Notes under the pieces: generated by a model
The model's database searches: none
The model's input: only the letters and a program-made list of their open reading frames with translations
What the model was told of the DNA's origin: nothing
Assembly: GCF_001865995.1 (NCBI RefSeq)
Contig: NZ_MLQQ01000002.1
Span: 95,719 to 159,718 of the forward strand
Reading direction: 5' to 3'
Length of the DNA stretch: 64,000 nucleotides
From: Anaerobacillus arseniciselenatis
Lineage (GTDB): Bacteria; Bacillota; Bacilli; Bacillales; Anaerobacillaceae
Shown here: piece after piece, positions 60,876-64,000 of the stretch
How the letters are laid out: every line of letters starts with the position of its first letter
Position numbering within the stretch: position 1 is the first letter of the stretch
Translations under genes and position numbers: made by a program

Positions 60876-62805
60876 GTTCTTTGCCTCCCTCATCTGTAGT
60901 TAATTTATATCGTTTATTTTTTAACCGAAAAACAACAAAAGCGAGTGGTGGTACTTTAATGGATAAACAATAAGGCTGACTATGCCAGTTTTCATCTTCT
61001 GCTTTTAATAGGCCATCGTTTACTTGACCAGAACCTCCAAAATGACTCGCATCACTATTAAAAATTTCCTCGTAATCTCCTAGTTCAGGCACCCCGATTT
61101 TATAGTATTCGTATACGACTGGTGTAAAATTACACAAGATAATTAGCTGATCATCGCTCACCTTACCTTTTCGAATAAAAGTAATAATACTTTGATTAAA
61201 ATTGTTCGCATCAATCCATTCAAATCCATCTGGAGTATGATCTTGTTGCCATAACGATGGTTCTTTTAAATAAAACTGATTTAGCGCTTTTGTATAATTA
61301 TGCATTTTTTCGTGCATTTCATAATCTAGTAATTCCCAGTCAATATCCTCGAGATCTTTCCATTCAGAAAATTGGCCAAGTTCGCCGCCCATAAACAATA
61401 GTTTTTTTCCAGGGTGACTTGCCATATATCCATAAAATGCCCGTAAGTTTGCAAACTTTTGCCAATAATCACCAGGCATTTTATTTAACAACGATTTTTT
61501 TCCGTGAACGACTTCGTCATGTGATAACGGCAAAATAAAGTTTTCACTAAAAGCGTAAAAGAAAGAAAACGTAATTAATTGGTGATGGTACTTCCGGTGA
61601 ATTGGGTCCATCTCCATATATTTCAACATGTCGTTCATCCAGCCCATATTCCATTTGAAGTTAAAGCCTAACCCGCCTATGTACGTCGGTCGACTCACAT
61701 TCGGCCAAGATGTTGCTTCTTCTGCCATCATTAAAGCGTTTGGAAAATATTGAAAAACGGCTTCGTTAAGCTTTCGAATAAAAGCGATCGCTTCTAAATT
61801 TTCATAACCACCATACGAGTTACGGGCGATTTCTTCGTCGTCACCTTTTCCATGGTTGTAATAAAGCATATTGGATACAGCGTCAACTCTTAATCCGTCA
61901 ATATGATAAACATCCATCCAAAAAATGGCGTTTGAGATGAGGAAACTGATGACTTCCGGTTTACCAAAATCAAACGTTAACGTCCCCCACTCTCGTTTCT
62001 CCGCTTTAATAGGGTCGCTATATTCATAGAGCGGTGTCCCATCAAAAAGTCGTAAGCCGTGATCATCTTTACAAAAATGTCCAGGTACCCAATCAAGGAT
62101 GACCCCAATTCCTTTTTGATGACAGCGGTCAACGAAGTATTTAAACTCATCAGGAGATCCAAATCTACTAGTGATAGAGAAAAATCCTGTCGGTTGATAG
62201 CCCCAAGAACGATCGAAAGGGTGCTCATTTAACGGTAATAGTTCAATATGGGTGTAGCCCATCTGATCAACATAATCGATGAGTTCGTCAGCGAGTTCTC
62301 GATATGAACGAAACTCCCCATCTTCTTTTAACTTCCACGACCCTAAATGAACTTCATAAATGTTCATCGGTTCTTCATAAACATTTTGTTTTTTTTGCTG
62401 CCACTTTTGATCTCCCCACGTATAATTATCGAGCTTTGCTACTTTAGAGGCAGTATTTGGTCGACATTCTGAGAAAAATGCGTAAGGGTCTGATTTTAAA
62501 AGTAAATTCCCATCATTCGCTTTTATTTCGTATTTATAAATGTCTCCCTCTGTTAGCCCTGGAATAAAGGTTGTCCATAGCCCATTTTCATTGATTTTTT
62601 TCATGGGATGTTTCATACCATTCCATTCGTTAAACGAACCTACAACGCTAACACTTTTTGCATGACGGGCCCAAACCGTGAATCGTACACCAAGTTCATT
62701 ATTCTCAACTGCTATGTGTGCGCCCATAATATTGTAGCTGTGGTATAAATTTCCTTGATGGAATAAAAAAATATCGTGCTCACTATGTATCGTATTTATC
62801 ATCAT
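60790..62805 (-). CDS. glgB: 1,4-alpha-glucan branching enzyme
   Basis: The product is a 671-residue GH13 enzyme. An N-terminal CBM48-type domain ([20 protein letters not shown]) precedes the catalytic barrel with [14 protein letters not shown] (nucleophile Asp), [12 protein letters not shown] (acid Glu) and [14 protein letters not shown]. It creates alpha-1,6 branches in glycogen. The last about 29 residues are basic and read through the first 86 bp of glgC, so they are probably a casual extension. GAGAGG precedes the ATG. It is the first gene of the glgB-C-D-A-P operon. Confidence 0.95.
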   Translation of the reverse strand: MMINTIHSEHDIFLFHQGNLYHSYNIMGAHIAVENNELGVRFTVWARHAKSVSVVGSFNEWNGMKHPMKKINENGLWTTFIPGLTEGDIYKYEIKANDGNLLLKSDPYAFFSECRPNTASKVAKLDNYTWGDQKWQQKKQNVYEEPMNIYEVHLGSWKLKEDGEFRSYRELADELIDYVDQMGYTHIELLPLNEHPFDRSWGYQPTGFFSITSRFGSPDEFKYFVDRCHQKGIGVILDWVPGHFCKDDHGLRLFDGTPLYEYSDPIKAEKREWGTLTFDFGKPEVISFLISNAIFWMDVYHIDGLRVDAVSNMLYYNHGKGDDEEIARNSYGGYENLEAIAFIRKLNEAVFQYFPNALMMAEEATSWPNVSRPTYIGGLGFNFKWNMGWMNDMLKYMEMDPIHRKYHHQLITFSFFYAFSENFILPLSHDEVVHGKKSLLNKMPGDYWQKFANLRAFYGYMASHPGKKLLFMGGELGQFSEWKDLEDIDWELLDYEMHEKMHNYTKALNQFYLKEPSLWQQDHTPDGFEWIDANNFNQSIITFIRKGKVSDDQLIILCNFTPVVYEYYKIGVPELGDYEEIFNSDASHFGGSGQVNDGLLKAEDENWHSQPYCLSIKVPPLAFVVFRLKNKRYKLTTDEGGKEHEKQKRMRSDVTCRRGRKTTRVTNSKLS

Positions 62806-63038
62806 TTCAAACCTCTCTATAAAACTATGAATTTGTCTATGGAAAATTTAAAAAACTTAATAATATATTAAAGGATAATGACTGAAAGCCCTTTCAAGCA
62901 AGAACTTTATTGCAATTGTCGAAAAGTTAATAATTTTTCGACAGTAATATCTTTTTTTCTATTTTTATCATCATTTTATTTAATCTTGGAAACATTAAAC
63001 ACGATTGAATTTGTATTTCTGCGGTGAGGAGTTTTTGT

Positions 63039-63908
63039 ATGGAAAAAGGAAAACCTTTGATTTTTTCAGGGGCCATTGGTAAAGGACATGATCAAGCGGC
63101 TAGAGCGATCAAAGATGAGCTGTATCAACGAGGGTATGAAGCTGATATAGTGAATATCTTTTACACGCTTCATCCATTTTTTTTTAGAAGTGTACTCGGT
63201 AGTTATATATCGGCTTTAACAGTGACTCCTAAATTATGGGGAAAAGTTTATTATTTCACACAAGAATACCAATTTTATAAGCTGTTCGATCATTTAGGAA
63301 CATTATTTCAAAAACATTATTTATCATTAATACAACGTCACAATTGTCCTTTTATCGTTACGACATATTATTTCGCTACAGCGTTTTTATCGAAATTGAA
63401 AGAAAGAAATGAGATTCACATTCCACTTTATAATGTGATTACAGATTTAGCTTTGCATCCTATTTTTATTCGAGAAAATGTCGATGCCAATTTTACGGGT
63501 GCTCTTAATTTAGAGTATTATGCCAACCTGTATAATATGCCTATCGAGAAGTTCCATCAAACGGGTATTCCGATACGTCAAAACGAATCATTTTGGCAGC
63601 CAAAATCAAAAATTCGTGAAGAGTTAGATTTAGACCCTCAGCAAAAAACGATCTTAATTTCAGGTGGAGGGCTCGGTTTAACGAACTATAACAAAGTGAT
63701 TGAAGTGTTGGAGCAATTTCAGGAACGACTGCAAATTTTATGTATGGCTGCACATAATGAGCGAGCATTGAAAAAACTTGAGAAAGTAGAAACGCACCAT
63801 AATGTAAAAGCGTTTGGCTTTACCGACGATTTTACAAAATATCTTGCTGCAAGTGATGTGATTATTTCTAAAGGAGCATTCCTGTTAGAAGGATTTTCGG
63901 GGACTTGA
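63039..63908 (+). pseudogene. UgtP/MGDG synthase-like glycosyltransferase, truncated at the 3' end
   Basis: Only 289 residues remain. The start, GKPLIFSGAIGKGHDQAARAI, is the N-terminal domain of the MGDG synthase/UgtP family, which moves glucose from UDP-glucose to diacylglycerol. The C-terminal Rossmann half begins (ISGGGLGLTNYNKVIEVLEQ, FGFTDDFTKYLAASDVIISK). Right after DVIISK the family should read (P/A)GG-x-T-x-SE, but here it reads GAFLLEGFSGT and stops. The sequence from about 63873 onward does not look like this family and resembles an insertion-sequence end. GGTGAGGAG before the ATG at 63039 sets the start. Confidence 0.75.
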
Positions 63909-64000
63909 AAAAAAAAGAGCCCTCCTGGTATGATACGGGGTGTCAAATCGTGCACCGAGATGACCCCTAACTTAGTTAACCAAGGAGGACTTCATAATGA
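63873..64000 (+). mobile_element. Probable left end of an insertion sequence, continuing beyond the window
   Basis: From the break in the glycosyltransferase gene onward there is a TATGAT -10-like element (near 63937), a GGGGTGTC...GATGACCCC hairpin (about 63940-63968) and AAGGAGGAC 7 nt before an ATGA at the window edge. This is the usual set-up of a transposase gene start with a protective hairpin. The family was not recognised and no terminal repeat could be confirmed. Confidence 0.45.

Overview
The window looks like a chromosome segment of a low-GC, endospore-forming Bacillaceae bacterium with an anaerobic or facultatively anaerobic lifestyle. Spore genes (a gerA-gerB-gerC-D germinant receptor operon, DUF1657 and DUF421/DUF1657 '2Duf' proteins), a YkyB-family gene and a complete glycogen operon of the Bacillus type point to Bacillaceae. 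Multihaem c-type cytochromes, a hybrid cluster protein (Hcp), a butanol-dehydrogenase-like enzyme and FNR/CRP-like operators point to anaerobic respiration and nitrosative-stress handling. An Anaerobacillus-like alkaliphile would fit, but this is inference and no marker gene in the window settles the genus. No rRNA, tRNA or CRISPR array was seen. 

Layout. 0-6 kb: the end of a multihaem cytochrome gene; a minus-strand block of a sigma-70-like factor followed by DUF1659, DUF2922 and YvrJ small proteins; a DUF2249 gene; a BrkB/YihY membrane protein; an unknown membrane-anchored protein; a small Cys-rich protein. 6-14 kb: a Na/Pi cotransporter broken at a T8 run, a SWIM/SNF2 helicase, an SLC13 permease, a tandem-repeat element and a CDGSH protein. 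14.8-26 kb: hcp, a small protein plus XPB-like helicase pair, YkyB, a coiled-coil protein, a beta-propeller protein, YndM-like DUF2512, a luciferase-like monooxygenase and an ECF sigma/anti-sigma pair with a tiny membrane protein. 26-31 kb: pentahaem lipoprotein and NrfH/NapC-like tetrahaem cytochromes, then a MotA/ExbB plus OmpA/MotB pair resembling the ZorAB motor. 31-34.6 kb: DUF1657, DUF4363, 2Duf, a repeat-expanded coiled-coil protein and a FabG-type reductase. 

34.7-36 kb: a XerS-type tyrosine recombinase gene, with a perfectly symmetric dif-like 28-bp site about 60 bp past its 3' end. Left of this point most genes are on the plus strand, and right of it most are on the minus strand, as expected where two replichores meet. 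I infer that the window spans the replication terminus. 

36-64 kb: a D,D-carboxypeptidase, iron alcohol dehydrogenase, HEPN-like/CBS protein, UbiD decarboxylase, two paralogous OFA-family transporters (one behind a long leader ending in an intrinsic terminator), a methyltransferase, the ger operon, a HAD phosphatase, a ribbon-helix-helix protein, a TRM11-like methyltransferase, the glgB-glgC-glgD-glgA-glgP operon, and a UgtP-like glycosyltransferase gene that is cut short at the right edge, probably by an insertion sequence. 

Intergenic DNA is rich in structured repeats: a 112-114 bp hairpin element with TGAATTTCAT termini (four full copies, with compensatory base changes), a GTGTCTGACAC family, a GGAACAAATGTCC inverted-repeat family, and tandem repeats of 33, 42 and 51 bp. 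Three promoters share a GTGA-N6-TCAC operator at about -41.5/-42.5. They drive a DUF2249 gene, a Cys-rich protein gene and hcp, which suggests an oxygen- or NO-responsive regulon.
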